DNA of 64,000 nucleotides from Pseudomonadota bacterium (GTDB lineage: Bacteria > Pseudomonadota > Alphaproteobacteria > Rhizobiales > Rhizobiaceae). The DNA lies in NCBI GenBank assembly GCA_023419535.1, contig JAEZXX010000059.1, positions 4,404 through 68,403 of the forward strand. The letters are read 5' to 3'. The position numbers were made by a program, and so were the translations under genes. Positions 18,498 through 27,857 of the stretch are shown piece by piece (positions within the stretch are counted from its first letter, which is position 1; each line of letters starts with the position of its first letter). Below the pieces are notes generated by a model, which made no database searches, was not told where the DNA came from, and saw nothing but the letters and a program-made list of their open reading frames with translations.

Positions 18498-18800
18498 ATG
18501 TCGCGCGTGTGCGAGCTGACCGGCAAGGCGGTCCAGACCGGCAACAATGTGAGCCACGCGAACAACAAGACGCGTCGCCGCTTCCTGCCGAACCTTTGCA
18601 ACGTCACGCTGATCTCCGACTCGCTCGGCCAGCGGTTCCGCCTGCGCATCTCGGCGCACGCGCTGCGTTCGGTCGAGCATCGCGGCGGCCTCGACGCCTT
18701 CCTGACCAAGGCGAACGAGAAGGAGCTGTCGCAGCGCGCCCGTCTCTTGAAGCGCCAGATCGCCAAGAAGACGACCGGCGAGACCGCCGCCGCGGCCTGA
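18498..18800 (+). CDS. rpmB: 50S ribosomal protein L28
   Basis: 100 residues. [20 protein letters not shown] and [12 protein letters not shown] are the L28 signatures, and the alphaproteobacterial C-terminal extension (LLKRQIAKK) is present. A structural protein of the large subunit near the E site. The start was placed at ATG 18498 from the conserved N-terminus; upstream in-frame codons to 18432 are not L28-like. A strong terminator follows. Confidence 0.97.
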   Translation: MSRVCELTGKAVQTGNNVSHANNKTRRRFLPNLCNVTLISDSLGQRFRLRISAHALRSVEHRGGLDAFLTKANEKELSQRARLLKRQIAKKTTGETAAAA

Positions 18801-18824
18801 CGCCGTCGGACATCTTCGAATTTG

Positions 18825-18855
18825 GAAGGCCTCGCTTCGCGGCGGGGCCTTCTTT
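18825..18855 (+). terminator. Rho-independent terminator after rpmB
   Basis: GAAGGCC pairs with GGCCTTC around a GC-rich inner stem and TTCG loop, followed by a short T run. It ends 31 bases before the riboswitch candidate and separates rpmB from the transporter gene. Confidence 0.75.
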
Positions 18856-18886
18856 CGTGAGACGAGGGGCCCTCTTTGTCCCGGAT

Positions 18887-18920
18887 GCTGGTGCCATACC
18901 CCAGCCTAAAAAAATGGAAG
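18887..18920 (+). promoter_or_regulatory. Candidate preQ1-I riboswitch
   Basis: A 34-base H-type pseudoknot can form. GCTGG (18887-18891) pairs with CCAGC (18901-18905). The 9-base loop TGCCATACC contains CCA (18894-18896), which pairs with TGG (18915-18917). The intervening tail is CTAAAAAAA. This is the architecture and size of preQ1-I aptamers: a 5-bp stem, a loop ending in UAC-CC, an A-rich tail and the ribosome-binding site inside the second helix. The next gene, 9 bases on, is a queuosine-precursor transporter, the expected target. Binding would hide the GGAAG ribosome-binding site and turn translation off. Confidence 0.6.
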
Positions 18921-18929
18921 CACGCCGCT

Positions 18930-19619
18930 ATGACATCGCTCCGCGCCTACGCGCTGCCCGTCCTTGCCATGACGACGATCGTCATGGCCGCGAACATCGC
19001 CGTCCAGTTCCCGCTATCGGGAGAGGTCGGGCCGCTGGTGCTCGCCGACATTCTCACCTGGGGCGCCTTCGTCTATCCCTTCGCCTTCGTCGTGACGGAC
19101 ATCAACAACCGGCTCTTCGGCCCCGTCTTCGCGCGGCGCGTCGTCTATCTCGGCTTCGTCCTGGCGATCCTCTCCTCGATTGTCTTCCCGCCGGTCCTGC
19201 ATGCCTTCGGCTGGCTCCAATACGAGACGACCGGCGCGCGGCTGCTGCGCCTGGCGCTCGCCAGCGGCTGCGCCTTCCTGGTGGCGCAGCTGATGGACAT
19301 CGTCGTCTTCAACCGGCTGCGGCAGCTGTCCTGGTGGAAGGCGCCGCTGGCGTCCGGGGTCGTCGGCTCGATGGTCGACACGCTCGTGTTCTTCTCCGTC
19401 GCCTTCGCCGCTTTCTTCGTCGTCCTCGGCCCGAACGACCCCTTCGCGCTGGAGGCCGCGCCCCTGTTCGGCGTGATGACGGGTGCGGAAGCGCCGCGCT
19501 GGATCTCCTGGGCGCTCGGCGACTTCGCGGTGAAGCTGGCGATCGCCCTCTTCGGCCTCGTGCCCTACCGCCTGATCGTCGGGGCCTTCATCCCGTTCCG
19601 CGAGCCGCGGACCGTCTGA
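18930..19619 (+). CDS. yhhQ: Queuosine precursor transporter (YhhQ/DUF165)
   Basis: 229 residues, about six membrane segments. The family motifs FAFVVTDINNRLFGP and the C-terminal DFAVKLAIALFGLVPYRLI are present. YhhQ imports 7-cyano-7-deazaguanine/preQ1 for synthesis of queuosine in tRNA. ATG 18930 was chosen because GGAAG lies just upstream and the protein begins MTSLRAYALPV; an in-frame upstream start at 18876 would run through the riboswitch candidate. Probably regulated by that element at translation. Confidence 0.9.
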   Translation: MTSLRAYALPVLAMTTIVMAANIAVQFPLSGEVGPLVLADILTWGAFVYPFAFVVTDINNRLFGPVFARRVVYLGFVLAILSSIVFPPVLHAFGWLQYETTGARLLRLALASGCAFLVAQLMDIVVFNRLRQLSWWKAPLASGVVGSMVDTLVFFSVAFAAFFVVLGPNDPFALEAAPLFGVMTGAEAPRWISWALGDFAVKLAIALFGLVPYRLIVGAFIPFREPRTV

Positions 19620-19701
19620 GGCATCGCGTCGACAGCTCGATCGGCCTTGCCTATAGTTTCGTCCAGCGTGACGATGGCTCGATGACGACACGGGAGCGGG
19701 G

Positions 19702-19965
19702 ATGGCGACTGCTGGCACAGACCATGCTTCGGTCCGGTTGAGCAATACGGCCGCGACGATGCTGAACGCGCTCTTCGGCCAGGACAAGTCCAAGATCCGC
19801 ACGGCGATGGCCCAGATCGAGGCTGATATTCGCGATCCGGCGAAGGTTCGCCGCATCGTGGGGCGTGATGGCGTCTATGTGGCGAAGGGCCATGGAATGC
19901 GCGTCGTCTTCAAGCGAGAGAACGAAGCGGCGGTGATCACGTCGGTCGCGACCGCCGACGGGTGA
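19702..19965 (+). CDS. Small RelE/ParE-like protein, first gene of a Shedu-like pair
   Basis: 87 residues, not firmly recognised. The first half is helical (TMLNALFGQDKSKIRTAMAQ). The second half, GRDGVYVAKGHGMRVVFKRE followed by AVITSVATADG, has the short beta-strand pattern of RelE/ParE-superfamily proteins. GGAG lies about 7 bases before ATG 19702. Its stop shares a base with the ATG of the next gene (TGATG), so the two are translated together. Codons are less GC-biased than in flanking core genes. It could be a toxin, an antitoxin-like partner or an accessory factor of the nuclease-like protein. Confidence 0.65.
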   Translation: MATAGTDHASVRLSNTAATMLNALFGQDKSKIRTAMAQIEADIRDPAKVRRIVGRDGVYVAKGHGMRVVFKRENEAAVITSVATADG

Positions 19966-20633
19966 TGGCCTCCGCCTATTTCGATCCCCACCCATTCGAA
20001 CTGGCGGCGGCGCAGGCCGAACTCGCGGAGTTCGGCGAGCTTCTCGGCGCGCACGAGGAGCTGGGTGAACGAAGACACGTGTTGGCGAACTTCTCGCGAT
20101 GGCGTCAGCTTTGTTCTCTCTTCGGGACGTATCATCCGACATTGGGTGCGGCCGATCTCGTGCGGAGAGAGTTCCGGGTCGGAGCCCATTTCGTCGCGGA
20201 TCTGTGTGTTCGCCGAGCCGGCACGGATCGGGTCTGCCTCGTCGAGTTCGAGGGCGCGCGCAAGAACGACATCTTCGCGGCGTCGCGGGCCGGGCGTCGG
20301 GTCGATCCCTGGGGCGCGGCAATGGAAAAGGGCTACAGTCAGGTCATCGACTGGGCCTGGGCGCTCGACACATACCGTGACGCGCCCGATTTCCAGGATG
20401 CCTTCGGAAGCAGACGCCCGAGCGCGATGGGCGTGCTGGTCGTTGGGCGTTCGACCAGCCTGTCGGATGCGACGCGGCGCGATCGCTGGAACTGGCGCAG
20501 CCGCTGGGCTACGCCGCCGGGCCTCCAGGGTCTGCAACTCTGCACCTATGACGACGTCTACGACTATTTCGACATCCAGATCGCATTAAGGGCGGGCCGG
20601 ACTGCCCCTGTCCCGACCGAAGGCTCAGGCTGA
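19965..20633 (+). CDS. Shedu-like DUF4263 protein (PD-(D/E)XK-type nuclease fold)
   Basis: 222 residues. LFGTYHPTLGAADLVRREFR, then VADLCV (D79), then CLVEFEGA (E94, E96), then GYSQVIDW (Q126, D129, W130), and VLVVGRSTSLS with RRDRWNWR, follow the DUF4263 pattern of Shedu-type proteins. Shedu SduA is a nuclease giving phage or plasmid immunity. The usual (D/E)XK lysine is replaced by Glu (EFE), as in a subset I recall of this family, so catalysis is uncertain. The N-terminal ~45 residues are helical. ATG 19965 is preferred to GTG 19962. Gene 1 of the pair overlaps it; the next gene is convergent, three bases away. Confidence 0.75.
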   Translation: MASAYFDPHPFELAAAQAELAEFGELLGAHEELGERRHVLANFSRWRQLCSLFGTYHPTLGAADLVRREFRVGAHFVADLCVRRAGTDRVCLVEFEGARKNDIFAASRAGRRVDPWGAAMEKGYSQVIDWAWALDTYRDAPDFQDAFGSRRPSAMGVLVVGRSTSLSDATRRDRWNWRSRWATPPGLQGLQLCTYDDVYDYFDIQIALRAGRTAPVPTEGSG

Positions 20634-20636
20634 CGA

Positions 20637-21605
20637 CTATTCGTCCTCGACCAGCCGGAACTCCAGATAGAGATTGCGCTGGAAGAAGGAGGCGTTGTCG
20701 TCCGAGACCAGCGCGACGATGGTCTCCCCGGCTTCGTTCACGAACACGTCGAGCCCTTCCATGTTGTCGATCTCCTGCGAGAGGTCGGCTTCCATGACGA
20801 CCGGCCCGTCCACCAGCGCGCCGATCGCGAGCGAGCCGCCGTCGATGCGGCGGATGCGCATGCCGACGCGGCCGAAGCCCTCGTAGCGGCGTTCCAGGAG
20901 CAGCAGGTCGCCGCCGGGCAGGAACGCGCCGTCGGTCGCCATCCAGGGCTCCTCGCGGCGAACCCTGAAGACGCCCTCGCCCAGAATGCCGGCGAAGAGA
21001 TTGCCGGCGCCGTCGATGGAGTTCTCCGAGACGACGACGATCCGCCCGTCCGGCGCCCTCGCGATCGTCTCCAGGCCCTGGTTGCGGCGAAGCTCGTGGA
21101 CGGGGATGGGCTGATCCACCTCGCGGGCGGGCGAGCGCAGCGGGTCGGCCGCGTCGAAGGCCTCGACGCGGGCCCGCTGCTCGAAGGCGACGAGGACCCG
21201 GGTCCCGTCAATCGCGATGCCTTCCGCGTCGGCCTCGCCCTTCCGGAGCCGCGGCGCTCCGTCGGGCCCGAGGATCGGTGCGATCGAGGCGTCCGCGATG
21301 CCGACGGGGCGCCCGTTCCCATCGCGCTCGATCCGGCCTTCGAACCAGAGCCCCGTGTCCGTGACGGCGAGGAAATCCGATCCGGCCTCGTCGCGGAACC
21401 GAAAGCCGGAAATGCCCGCGAGCCGTCGCTTCGAACCGCGAAAGGAGAAGCCGCCGACATAGTCGAGCTGCCCGAAGCGGGGGCTGTCGGTGCGGGAATC
21501 AAAGCGCTCGATGGCGCGGGGGCTGATCTCGACGGGCACGACCTCCGCCGCCGCGGGCGCAGCAGCCAGGAGCAGGCCGGCGAGACCGAAGGCGATGCGC
21601 CTCAA
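20637..21605 (-). CDS. Esterase-like activity of phytase family protein
   Basis: 322 residues from a TTG start at 21605. A signal peptide is clear ([19 protein letters not shown]). The mature protein is a beta-propeller-like domain with [39 protein letters not shown] and DNMEGLDVF, the pattern of PF13449 phytase-like esterases. It should be periplasmic; the substrate is unknown. The TTG overlaps the cobT stop (TTGA), so it is translationally coupled to cobT. Confidence 0.82.
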   Translation of the reverse strand: MRRIAFGLAGLLLAAAPAAAEVVPVEISPRAIERFDSRTDSPRFGQLDYVGGFSFRGSKRRLAGISGFRFRDEAGSDFLAVTDTGLWFEGRIERDGNGRPVGIADASIAPILGPDGAPRLRKGEADAEGIAIDGTRVLVAFEQRARVEAFDAADPLRSPAREVDQPIPVHELRRNQGLETIARAPDGRIVVVSENSIDGAGNLFAGILGEGVFRVRREEPWMATDGAFLPGGDLLLLERRYEGFGRVGMRIRRIDGGSLAIGALVDGPVVMEADLSQEIDNMEGLDVFVNEAGETIVALVSDDNASFFQRNLYLEFRLVEDE

Positions 21606-23488
21606 CGGCGGCCTGCTCCGCGCCCCGGGCTCTCCTCCTCGAAGAGGGCGGCGAGCTGTTCGGTCATGGCGCCGGCGAGCTCCTCGGCGTCGGTCAGCGT
21701 GACGGCGCGCCGGTAGTAGCGCGTCACGTCGTGGCCGATGCCGATGGCGAGGAGCTCCACCGGCGAGCGCGTCTCGATATGGTCGATGACGGCGCGCAGG
21801 TGCCGCTCCAGATAGTTTCCGGGGTTCACCGAGAGAGACGAATCGTCCACCGGCGCGCCGTCGGAGATCATCATCAGGATGCGCCGCTGCTCGGGCCGGG
21901 CGATCAGCCGCGAATGCGCCCAGAGCAGCGCCTCGCCGTCGATGTTCTCCTTGAGCAACCCCTCGCGCATCATCAGGCCGAGATTGCGCCGGGCCCGCCG
22001 CCAAGGCGCGTCCGCGCCCTTGTAGACGATGTGGCGCAAATCGTTCAGCCGGCCGGGCCGCGGCGGCTTGCCGGCCTTCAGCCAGGCCTCGCGCGACTGC
22101 CCGCCCTTCCAGGCCTTGGTGGTGAAGCCGAGCACCTCGACCTTGACGCCGCAGCGCTCCAGCGTGCGTGCCAGGATGTCGGCGCAGGTCGCCGCCACCG
22201 TGATCGGGCGCCCGCGCATCGAGCCGGAATTGTCGATGAGGAGCGTGACGATCGTGTCGCGGAACTCGGTGTCGCGCTCCATCTTGAAGGACAGCGGCTG
22301 CATCGGGTCGATTACGATGCGAGTCAGGCGCGCCGTGTCGAGATAGCCCTCTTCCAGGTCGAAGTCCCAGGAGCGGTTCTGCTGCGCCATCAGGCGGCGC
22401 TGCAGCCGGTTGGCGAGCCGCCCGACGGCGCCCTGCAGCGAGGACAGCTGCTTGTCGAGGAAGGCGCGCAGCCGGTCGAGCTCGGCCTCGTCGCACAGCT
22501 CCTCGGCGCCGGTCTCCTCGTCGAACTGGCGGGTGTAGACCTGGTAGTCGGCCTCGACGAGCTGGTTCTGGACGGGGCGGTCGGGGCGGCGCTGCTCGGC
22601 GGGGGCTTCGGACTCGGGCGAGTCCTCGTCGTCGTCGCCCTCGTCGGAGGTCTCCGATCCCTCCGCCTCGGCGGTCTCCTCCGCGTCGGCCTCGCTTTCG
22701 CGGCTGGCGGCCTCGGCCGGATCCTCGCCCGCCTCCTTCTCGGCGCCCGATTCCTCCTCGCCTCGGTCCTGGCTGTCGCCGGCCTCCTCGTCCTCGTTTT
22801 CCTCGGATGAGGATTCCTCGGCGAGTTCCTCGGCCATGTCCATGGAGACGAGGACGTCGCGTACGGCCCGCGCGAAGGCGTTCTGATCCTCCAGCGAGGT
22901 CGACAGGCGGTCGAGCCGGCCGCCGGTCTTCTCCTCGATCCAGTCGCGCCAGACGTCGACCAGCGCCTCGGCGCTTTTGGGCACCGCGCGCCCGGTCAGC
23001 TTCTCGCGCACCATCAGCGCGACCGCGTCCTCGAGCGGCGCCTCGGCGCGGTCGGTGACTTCGGAGAGGTTGGAGCGGAAGTACTTGTCCTCCAGCATCA
23101 CCGCCAGATTGTCGCCGACGCCGACCATGGCCTTGGCGCCGATCGCCTCGCAGCGGGCCTGCTCCACCGCGTCGAACACGGCCTTGGCGCCGCGCCCCTC
23201 GGGCGAGAGCGTCGCGTGGATGCGGCTGTCGTGGCGCGCGCGCCGCAGGGCCATCGCGTCGCCGAGCCCGCGCGTAATGGCGACGTCGGCGGCGCTGGCG
23301 CGCTTGGGCGGTTCGGGCAGCCGCGCGCGGTTGCCGGCCAGGCCCGGCCGCTCGTTGCCGAAGACGATCTCGAGCTCGGCCTCGCCGGCGATGGCGCGCA
23401 TGGCCGAGGCGACGGCGCGCCGGAACGGCTCGCGGTCCGCCCCCTGGCCCTTGCGACCGGGTCTCTGGTTGTCGCCGACGCCTGCCAC
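21602..23488 (-). CDS. cobT: Aerobic cobaltochelatase subunit CobT
   Basis: 628 residues from GTG 23488, the usual length. The N-terminal half binds the partner subunits; the centre is a long Glu/Asp/Ser-rich acidic linker; the C-terminal third is a von Willebrand A domain with the metal site [11 protein letters not shown] (DxSxS) and ISDGAPVDD. CobT with CobS forms the AAA+ chaperone that drives cobalt insertion by CobN into hydrogenobyrinic acid diamide, in aerobic vitamin B12 synthesis. CobN is not in the window. It begins 10 bases after cobS. Confidence 0.96.
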   Translation of the reverse strand: MAGVGDNQRPGRKGQGADREPFRRAVASAMRAIAGEAELEIVFGNERPGLAGNRARLPEPPKRASAADVAITRGLGDAMALRRARHDSRIHATLSPEGRGAKAVFDAVEQARCEAIGAKAMVGVGDNLAVMLEDKYFRSNLSEVTDRAEAPLEDAVALMVREKLTGRAVPKSAEALVDVWRDWIEEKTGGRLDRLSTSLEDQNAFARAVRDVLVSMDMAEELAEESSSEENEDEEAGDSQDRGEEESGAEKEAGEDPAEAASRESEADAEETAEAEGSETSDEGDDDEDSPESEAPAEQRRPDRPVQNQLVEADYQVYTRQFDEETGAEELCDEAELDRLRAFLDKQLSSLQGAVGRLANRLQRRLMAQQNRSWDFDLEEGYLDTARLTRIVIDPMQPLSFKMERDTEFRDTIVTLLIDNSGSMRGRPITVAATCADILARTLERCGVKVEVLGFTTKAWKGGQSREAWLKAGKPPRPGRLNDLRHIVYKGADAPWRRARRNLGLMMREGLLKENIDGEALLWAHSRLIARPEQRRILMMISDGAPVDDSSLSVNPGNYLERHLRAVIDHIETRSPVELLAIGIGHDVTRYYRRAVTLTDAEELAGAMTEQLAALFEEESPGRGAGRR

Positions 23489-23498
23489 GCGGTCCGTC

Positions 23499-24494
23499 TC
23501 AGTCCAGGACGAAGTTGGCCGCGCTCTCCGGCAGTTCCTCGCCGAAGGCGCGCTGGTAGAACTCGGCGACGAGCGCGCGTTCCAGATCGTCGCACTTGTT
23601 CAGGAAGGTGAGGCGGAAGGCGAAGCCGACATCGCCGAAGATCTCGGCGTTCTCCGCCCAGGTGATGACCGTGCGCGGGCTCATGACCGTGGACAGGTCG
23701 CCGTTGACGAAGGCCGCGCGGGTGAGATCGGCGACGCGCACCATCTTGGAGACGGTGGTGCGCCCCTCCTTGGTGTCGAAATGCTTGGCCTTGGCGAGGA
23801 CGATCCCGACCTCGTTGTCGTGCGGCAGGTAGTTCAGGACGGTGACGATGGACCAGCGGTCCATCTGCGCCTGGTTGATCTGCTGCGTGCCGTGATAGAG
23901 GCCCGTCGTGTCGCCGAGACCGACCGTGTTGGCGGTGGCGAAGAGGCGGAAGGCGGGGTGCGGGCGAACGACGCGGCTCTGGTCGAGCAGCGTCAGGCGG
24001 CCGGAGCTCTCCAGCACCCGCTGGATGACGAACATCACGTCCGGGCGGCCCGCGTCGTACTCGTCGAAGACGAGCGCGACATTGTGCTGGTAGGCCCAGG
24101 GCAGGATGCCGTCGCGGAACTCCGTCACCTGCTTGCCGTCGCGCACCGTGATCGCGTCCTTGCCGACGAGATCGATGCGGCTGACGTGGCTGTCGAGATT
24201 GACGCGCACGCAGGGCCAGTTGAGGCGGGCGGCGACCTGCTCGATATGGGTCGACTTGCCGGTGCCGTGGAAGCCCGAGACCATGACGCGGCGGTTCTTG
24301 GCGAAGCCCGCCAGGATCGCCAGCGTCGTCGGCTTGTCGAAGAGGTAGTCCGGGTCGATCTCGGGCACGTGCTGCCCGCCGGCCGAGAAGGCCGGGACCC
24401 TGAGACCAGATTCGAAACCGAAGGTTTCGCGGACGGATATGGTGGTGTCCGGCAGGTCCGCCGTCTCCACGATCACTTCCGCTGCGCTCATCAT
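23499..24494 (-). CDS. cobS: Aerobic cobaltochelatase subunit CobS
   Basis: 331 residues, MoxR-like AAA+ ATPase. Walker [10 protein letters not shown] at 74-82, Walker [11 protein letters not shown], sensor [10 protein letters not shown]. CobS hexamers with CobT power cobalt chelation in adenosylcobalamin synthesis. Start at the first ATG (24494) or the next codon, also ATG. It precedes cobT by 10 bases and is preceded by a 125-base gap, then the J-domain gene on the same strand. Confidence 0.96.
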   Translation of the reverse strand: MMSAAEVIVETADLPDTTISVRETFGFESGLRVPAFSAGGQHVPEIDPDYLFDKPTTLAILAGFAKNRRVMVSGFHGTGKSTHIEQVAARLNWPCVRVNLDSHVSRIDLVGKDAITVRDGKQVTEFRDGILPWAYQHNVALVFDEYDAGRPDVMFVIQRVLESSGRLTLLDQSRVVRPHPAFRLFATANTVGLGDTTGLYHGTQQINQAQMDRWSIVTVLNYLPHDNEVGIVLAKAKHFDTKEGRTTVSKMVRVADLTRAAFVNGDLSTVMSPRTVITWAENAEIFGDVGFAFRLTFLNKCDDLERALVAEFYQRAFGEELPESAANFVLD

Positions 24495-24619
24495 ACCTCC
24501 ACGGGCCGGGCGGGCGTTTCGACGCGGTCGCGGCGGCCGTCTCGTCTCATGCGGCTCGGGAAGGGATGGCGCCCGGCCGGCCGAACGGGGGATGCCCGAG
24601 GGCCCCGACGTCAGGCGGT

Positions 24620-25234
24620 TTAACAGAACCCCGACTGCTTCAGGAGCTTGTAGGCCTGGATGACCTCCCGAAGACGGTCCTCCGTGCCCCGGTCTCCCCC
24701 GTTGGCGTCGGGATGATATTGCTTCACCAGGGCCTTATAGCGCACCCGGATGGTCTCACCAGCCGCATTCTGCGGCAGCGACAAGGTTTCGAGCGCCTTC
24801 ACCTCCAGCGTGCGCGGCTTGCGCGGCTGGGTCTGCGGCCGCTTGCCGCCGTCCTCGCCGAACAGGTCGAAGGTCGGCCGGTTGTGCTTGCTCCAGCGGC
24901 GCGGCGCCCCGCTCGGCTTCTCGGACGGCATCGCGCCCGACGAGTTCGAACCCATCTTCCACGTCGGGCGATGGCCCGTCATCGAGGCCTTCAGATAGGC
25001 CTGGATGTCTTGGTCGCCGAGGCCGGAGAAGTAGTTGTAGCTCTTGTTGTACTGGCGCACGTGATCGACGCAGAAGTGGTAGTAGGCCCCCTCCCGGTCG
25101 CGCCCCATCGGCGCCTTGTGCGTGCCCGGCTCGTCGCATCCGGCCCAGGCGCACACGGGCGCCCTGGCCTTGGCTTCCGCCTCCGGGTCCGGCCGCATGC
25201 GGATGCGGTCGAAATATTTGCTGTCGAGCTTCAT
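24620..25234 (-). CDS. J-domain protein with N-terminal Cys/His cluster
   Basis: 204 residues. The C-terminal ~60 residues are a J domain with the HPD motif in [11 protein letters not shown], which stimulates DnaK ATPase. The N-terminal region has C28, C33, H39, H53, C55 and H58 ([13 protein letters not shown] then YHFCVDH), spaced as a possible zinc site. Between them is a flexible basic stretch with [13 protein letters not shown]. Proteins of this layout are conserved next to bolA and cobST in Hyphomicrobiales. ATG 25234 starts at the conserved MKLDSKYFD. Confidence 0.9.
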   Translation of the reverse strand: MKLDSKYFDRIRMRPDPEAEAKARAPVCAWAGCDEPGTHKAPMGRDREGAYYHFCVDHVRQYNKSYNYFSGLGDQDIQAYLKASMTGHRPTWKMGSNSSGAMPSEKPSGAPRRWSKHNRPTFDLFGEDGGKRPQTQPRKPRTLEVKALETLSLPQNAAGETIRVRYKALVKQYHPDANGGDRGTEDRLREVIQAYKLLKQSGFC

Positions 25235-25361
25235 GTCGCCGGTGATTATGGGGCTCGGCGCCGAGGCGAACAAGAATTGACAGGCGCGAAATGTCGTCCG
25301 AAGAGGCGGGCGGATCCGTAGCCGGATCGACCGCCCGTCCGCCCCGCGCGAAGGAATGGCC

Positions 25362-25661
25362 ATGTCTCTCGAAGCCGCGATCCGCTCCAAGCTCGAAGCC
25401 GCCTTCGCGCCCGTCTCGCTGGAGATCGTCAACGAGAGCCATCTCCACGCCGGCCACCATCACGACACCAGCCATCACGCGGCCTTCGACGGCACGGGCG
25501 AGACCCATTTCCGGGTCAAGCTCGTGTCGGACGCCTTCACGGGCCGAGGCCGGGTGGACCGGCACCGCGCGGTGAACGCCGCCCTCGCCGAGGAGCTGAA
25601 GGCCGGCGTCCACGCCCTCGCCATCGAGGCGCGCGCGCCGGACGAGCCGGCCCGGCGCTGA
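25362..25661 (+). CDS. bolA: BolA family protein
   Basis: 99 residues. MSLEAAIRSKLEAAF, then the SHLHAGHH stretch, HFRVKLVSDAF, and HRAVNAALAEEL with HALAIEARAP are the BolA fold. BolA proteins bind monothiol glutaredoxins through a [2Fe-2S] cluster and take part in iron signalling. ATG 25362 lies six bases after AAGGA, better spaced than the ATG at 25356. Divergent from the J-domain gene and convergent with aroB, five bases away. Confidence 0.93.
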   Translation: MSLEAAIRSKLEAAFAPVSLEIVNESHLHAGHHHDTSHHAAFDGTGETHFRVKLVSDAFTGRGRVDRHRAVNAALAEELKAGVHALAIEARAPDEPARR

Positions 25662-25665
25662 CGGG

Positions 25666-26778
25666 TCAGGCGGCGAGTTCGCCTTCCACGAAGGCGCGCA
25701 CCGTCGCCGGGTCGACGCCCTTCTCCACGAAGGCCTGCCCGATGCCGCGAGTGAGGATGAAGGTCAGGCGGCCGCGGCTGACCTTCTTGTCCTGCGCGAT
25801 CAGCGCCATCAGTTCGTCCGCCGAGAGGCGAGCCCCGGGAATGTCGCCGATCGTGGTCGGCAGCCCGGCGGCGCGTAAGTGGGCGATGGCGCGCTCCGCG
25901 TCCTGGCCTGGGCACAGGCCCTGGGACACGCAGTAGCGGTGGGCGAGCGCCATGCCGATGGACACGGCCTCCCCATGGACGAGCCGGCGCGCGTCGTAGC
26001 CGCAGGCGCCCTCCAGCGCGTGGCCGAAGGTGTGGCCGAGATTGAGAAGGGCGCGGCGGCCCTCCTCGCGCTCGTCGGCGGCCACCGTATCGGCCTTGGC
26101 GCGGCAGCATTCGGCGACCGCGCGGGTCCGCGCCTCGCCGCCCTCGAAGATCGCGGTCCGGTTCGCCTCCAGCCACTGGAAGAAGTCCGGCCGGTCGATC
26201 AGCCCGTATTTGACCACCTCCGCATAGCCCGCCGCGAATTCGCGGTGGCTCAACGTGTCGAGAAGGGCGGTGTCGGCGAGGACGAAATCGGGCTGGTGGA
26301 AGACGCCGACGAGGTTCTTGCCGGCGCTCGTGTTGATCCCGGTCTTGCCGCCGACCGAGGAATCGACCTGCGCGAGCAGCGTCGTCGGCACTTGGACGAA
26401 GCGCATGCCGCGCTTGACGATCCCTGCCGCGAAGCCCGCGAGGTCGCCGATGACGCCGCCGCCGAGCGCCAGCACGGCATCGCCCCGCTCCAGCCGCAGC
26501 GCGAGCAGGCGCTCGACCAGCGGGACGAGCTCCGAAAAGCTCTTGGTGCGCTCGCCGGGCGGCAGCACGATCGCCTCGGCCTCGATTCCGGCCTCTGCCA
26601 ACGAAGCCTGGAGCGCCGGCAGATGCAGGCCCGCCACGGTCTCGTCCGTCACGATGGCGAGACGGGCACGCGGCAGGCGCGCTGCGATCTCGGCCCCGGC
26701 GCGCTCGATCAGGCCCGGGCCCACGAGGATGTCGTAGCTGCGCGCCCCGAGCTCGACGCGGACGGTCTGCGCGCTCAT
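25666..26778 (-). CDS. aroB: 3-dehydroquinate synthase
   Basis: 370 residues. LALGGGVIGDLAGFAAG binds NAD, DSSVGGKTGIN and LGHTFGHALE carry the metal and substrate ligands. It converts DAHP to 3-dehydroquinate, the second shikimate-pathway step. The start ATG 26778 overlaps the aroK stop in ATGA, the common aroK-aroB operon. Confidence 0.97.
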   Translation of the reverse strand: MSAQTVRVELGARSYDILVGPGLIERAGAEIAARLPRARLAIVTDETVAGLHLPALQASLAEAGIEAEAIVLPPGERTKSFSELVPLVERLLALRLERGDAVLALGGGVIGDLAGFAAGIVKRGMRFVQVPTTLLAQVDSSVGGKTGINTSAGKNLVGVFHQPDFVLADTALLDTLSHREFAAGYAEVVKYGLIDRPDFFQWLEANRTAIFEGGEARTRAVAECCRAKADTVAADEREEGRRALLNLGHTFGHALEGACGYDARRLVHGEAVSIGMALAHRYCVSQGLCPGQDAERAIAHLRAAGLPTTIGDIPGARLSADELMALIAQDKKVSRGRLTFILTRGIGQAFVEKGVDPATVRAFVEGELAA

Positions 26779-27389
26779 CGGGCGGCCCGCCCGCCGAGCG
26801 GAGCCTCGCCCAGCGCCTCGACGATCTCCTGGACGATCACCTCGCGCTTCACGTCGCGCGAATCGATGGTGAGGTCGGCGAGGGCGTAGACGGGATAGCG
26901 CTTGTCCATGAGATCCTGCATGACGGCTCGGGGATCGGGCGCGGCCAGAAGCGGGCGGCCCGGCCGCTTGGACACGCGCTCCATCAGAATGTCGAGATCG
27001 GCGCGAAGCCAGACGGTGACGGCCCGCTCGGACAGGGTGCCGCGCGTCTCCTCGCGCATGTAGGCGCCGCCGCCGGTGGAGATGACGGCCTGCGGCCCGG
27101 TGGCGAGCCGCGCCAGAATGCGCGCCTCCAGCGCCCGGAACTCGGGCTCGCCATAGGCGGCGAAGAGCTCGGGCACGCTCATGCGCGAGGCGGCCACGAT
27201 CTCGTCGTCGCTGTCGTGGAAGGGGAGCACCAGGGTGCTGGCCAGCCGCCGCCCGACCGTCGACTTGCCGGCGCCCATCAGCCCGACGAGCGCGACCGAA
27301 CGCCCGGCGAGGCGCTCCAGCGCCCGCCTGACGGCGTCGGGACGGGGTTCGGGCGGGGAAGCGGGCAAACCGGTCGGTCCTCCAGGCAC
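26775..27389 (-). CDS. aroK: Shikimate kinase
   Basis: 204 residues from GTG 27389. Walker [11 protein letters not shown], then [10 protein letters not shown], the shikimate-binding FRALEARIL and STGGGAYM, and the lid arginines in SKRPGRPLL. It phosphorylates shikimate at O3. The first ~28 residues are Pro-rich and extra; a later GTG is possible. Coupled to aroB by a 4-base overlap. Confidence 0.95.
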   Translation of the reverse strand: MPGGPTGLPASPPEPRPDAVRRALERLAGRSVALVGLMGAGKSTVGRRLASTLVLPFHDSDDEIVAASRMSVPELFAAYGEPEFRALEARILARLATGPQAVISTGGGAYMREETRGTLSERAVTVWLRADLDILMERVSKRPGRPLLAAPDPRAVMQDLMDKRYPVYALADLTIDSRDVKREVIVQEIVEALGEAPLGGRAAR

Positions 27390-27597
27390 GTCGGGCGTCG
27401 TCTCTTCGGCGGACGCACGATCCGCGCAAACAGGAAACCGGCCGAAGCGTCAAGCGTCGGCACGGCGCGGGAGCCGCCTCGACCCGCTCGCCCGCACGCC
27501 TGCGGCGCCCGGCCGGTCCTGCCGTCTGCGCGCGGGAGGGTTTGCCCGCCCGCCCGGGGGGCGCGGTTCGCGGATCTCCCGGCCAACGAGGGAATGC

Positions 27598-27626
27598 TTG
27601 TGGTTGCCGCCGCGGATTGTCTATGG
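27598..27626 (+). promoter_or_regulatory. Candidate promoter of the small membrane protein-xerD operon
   Basis: TTGTGG at 27598-27603 and TCTATG at 27620-27625, 16 bases apart, lie about 50 bases before the 59-residue gene, in the 288-base gap shared with divergent aroK. The match to the alphaproteobacterial housekeeping consensus is moderate. Confidence 0.35.
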
Positions 27627-27677
27627 AACGCGCGTCCCGCCGTTCCGGCGATCGACCGTGGAGGTTCTTGAGCGCCG

Positions 27678-27857
27678 ATGCCGACCCTCGTCCGTCTCCT
27701 GATGGCGCTCGGCGTGATCGCCGGCCTGACGATCGCGGCCATGGCGGCGCTGATCCACTTCGTCGAGCCGCGCCGCACGCCGATGACGGTGGAGGTGCCG
27801 CTCGGCCTGACGCCCGAGGAGGGGCCGCGCCGGCTCGATCCGGGCGTTCCCGATTGA
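27678..27857 (+). CDS. Small single-pass membrane protein upstream of xerD
   Basis: 59 residues: [20 protein letters not shown] begins a membrane segment running to about residue 28, followed by a short hydrophilic tail with [17 protein letters not shown] lies in the leader. The stop overlaps the TTG start of xerD (TTGA). A small one-helix protein in this position is known in other Hyphomicrobiales, but its job is not known. Confidence 0.72.
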   Translation: MPTLVRLLMALGVIAGLTIAAMAALIHFVEPRRTPMTVEVPLGLTPEEGPRRLDPGVPD

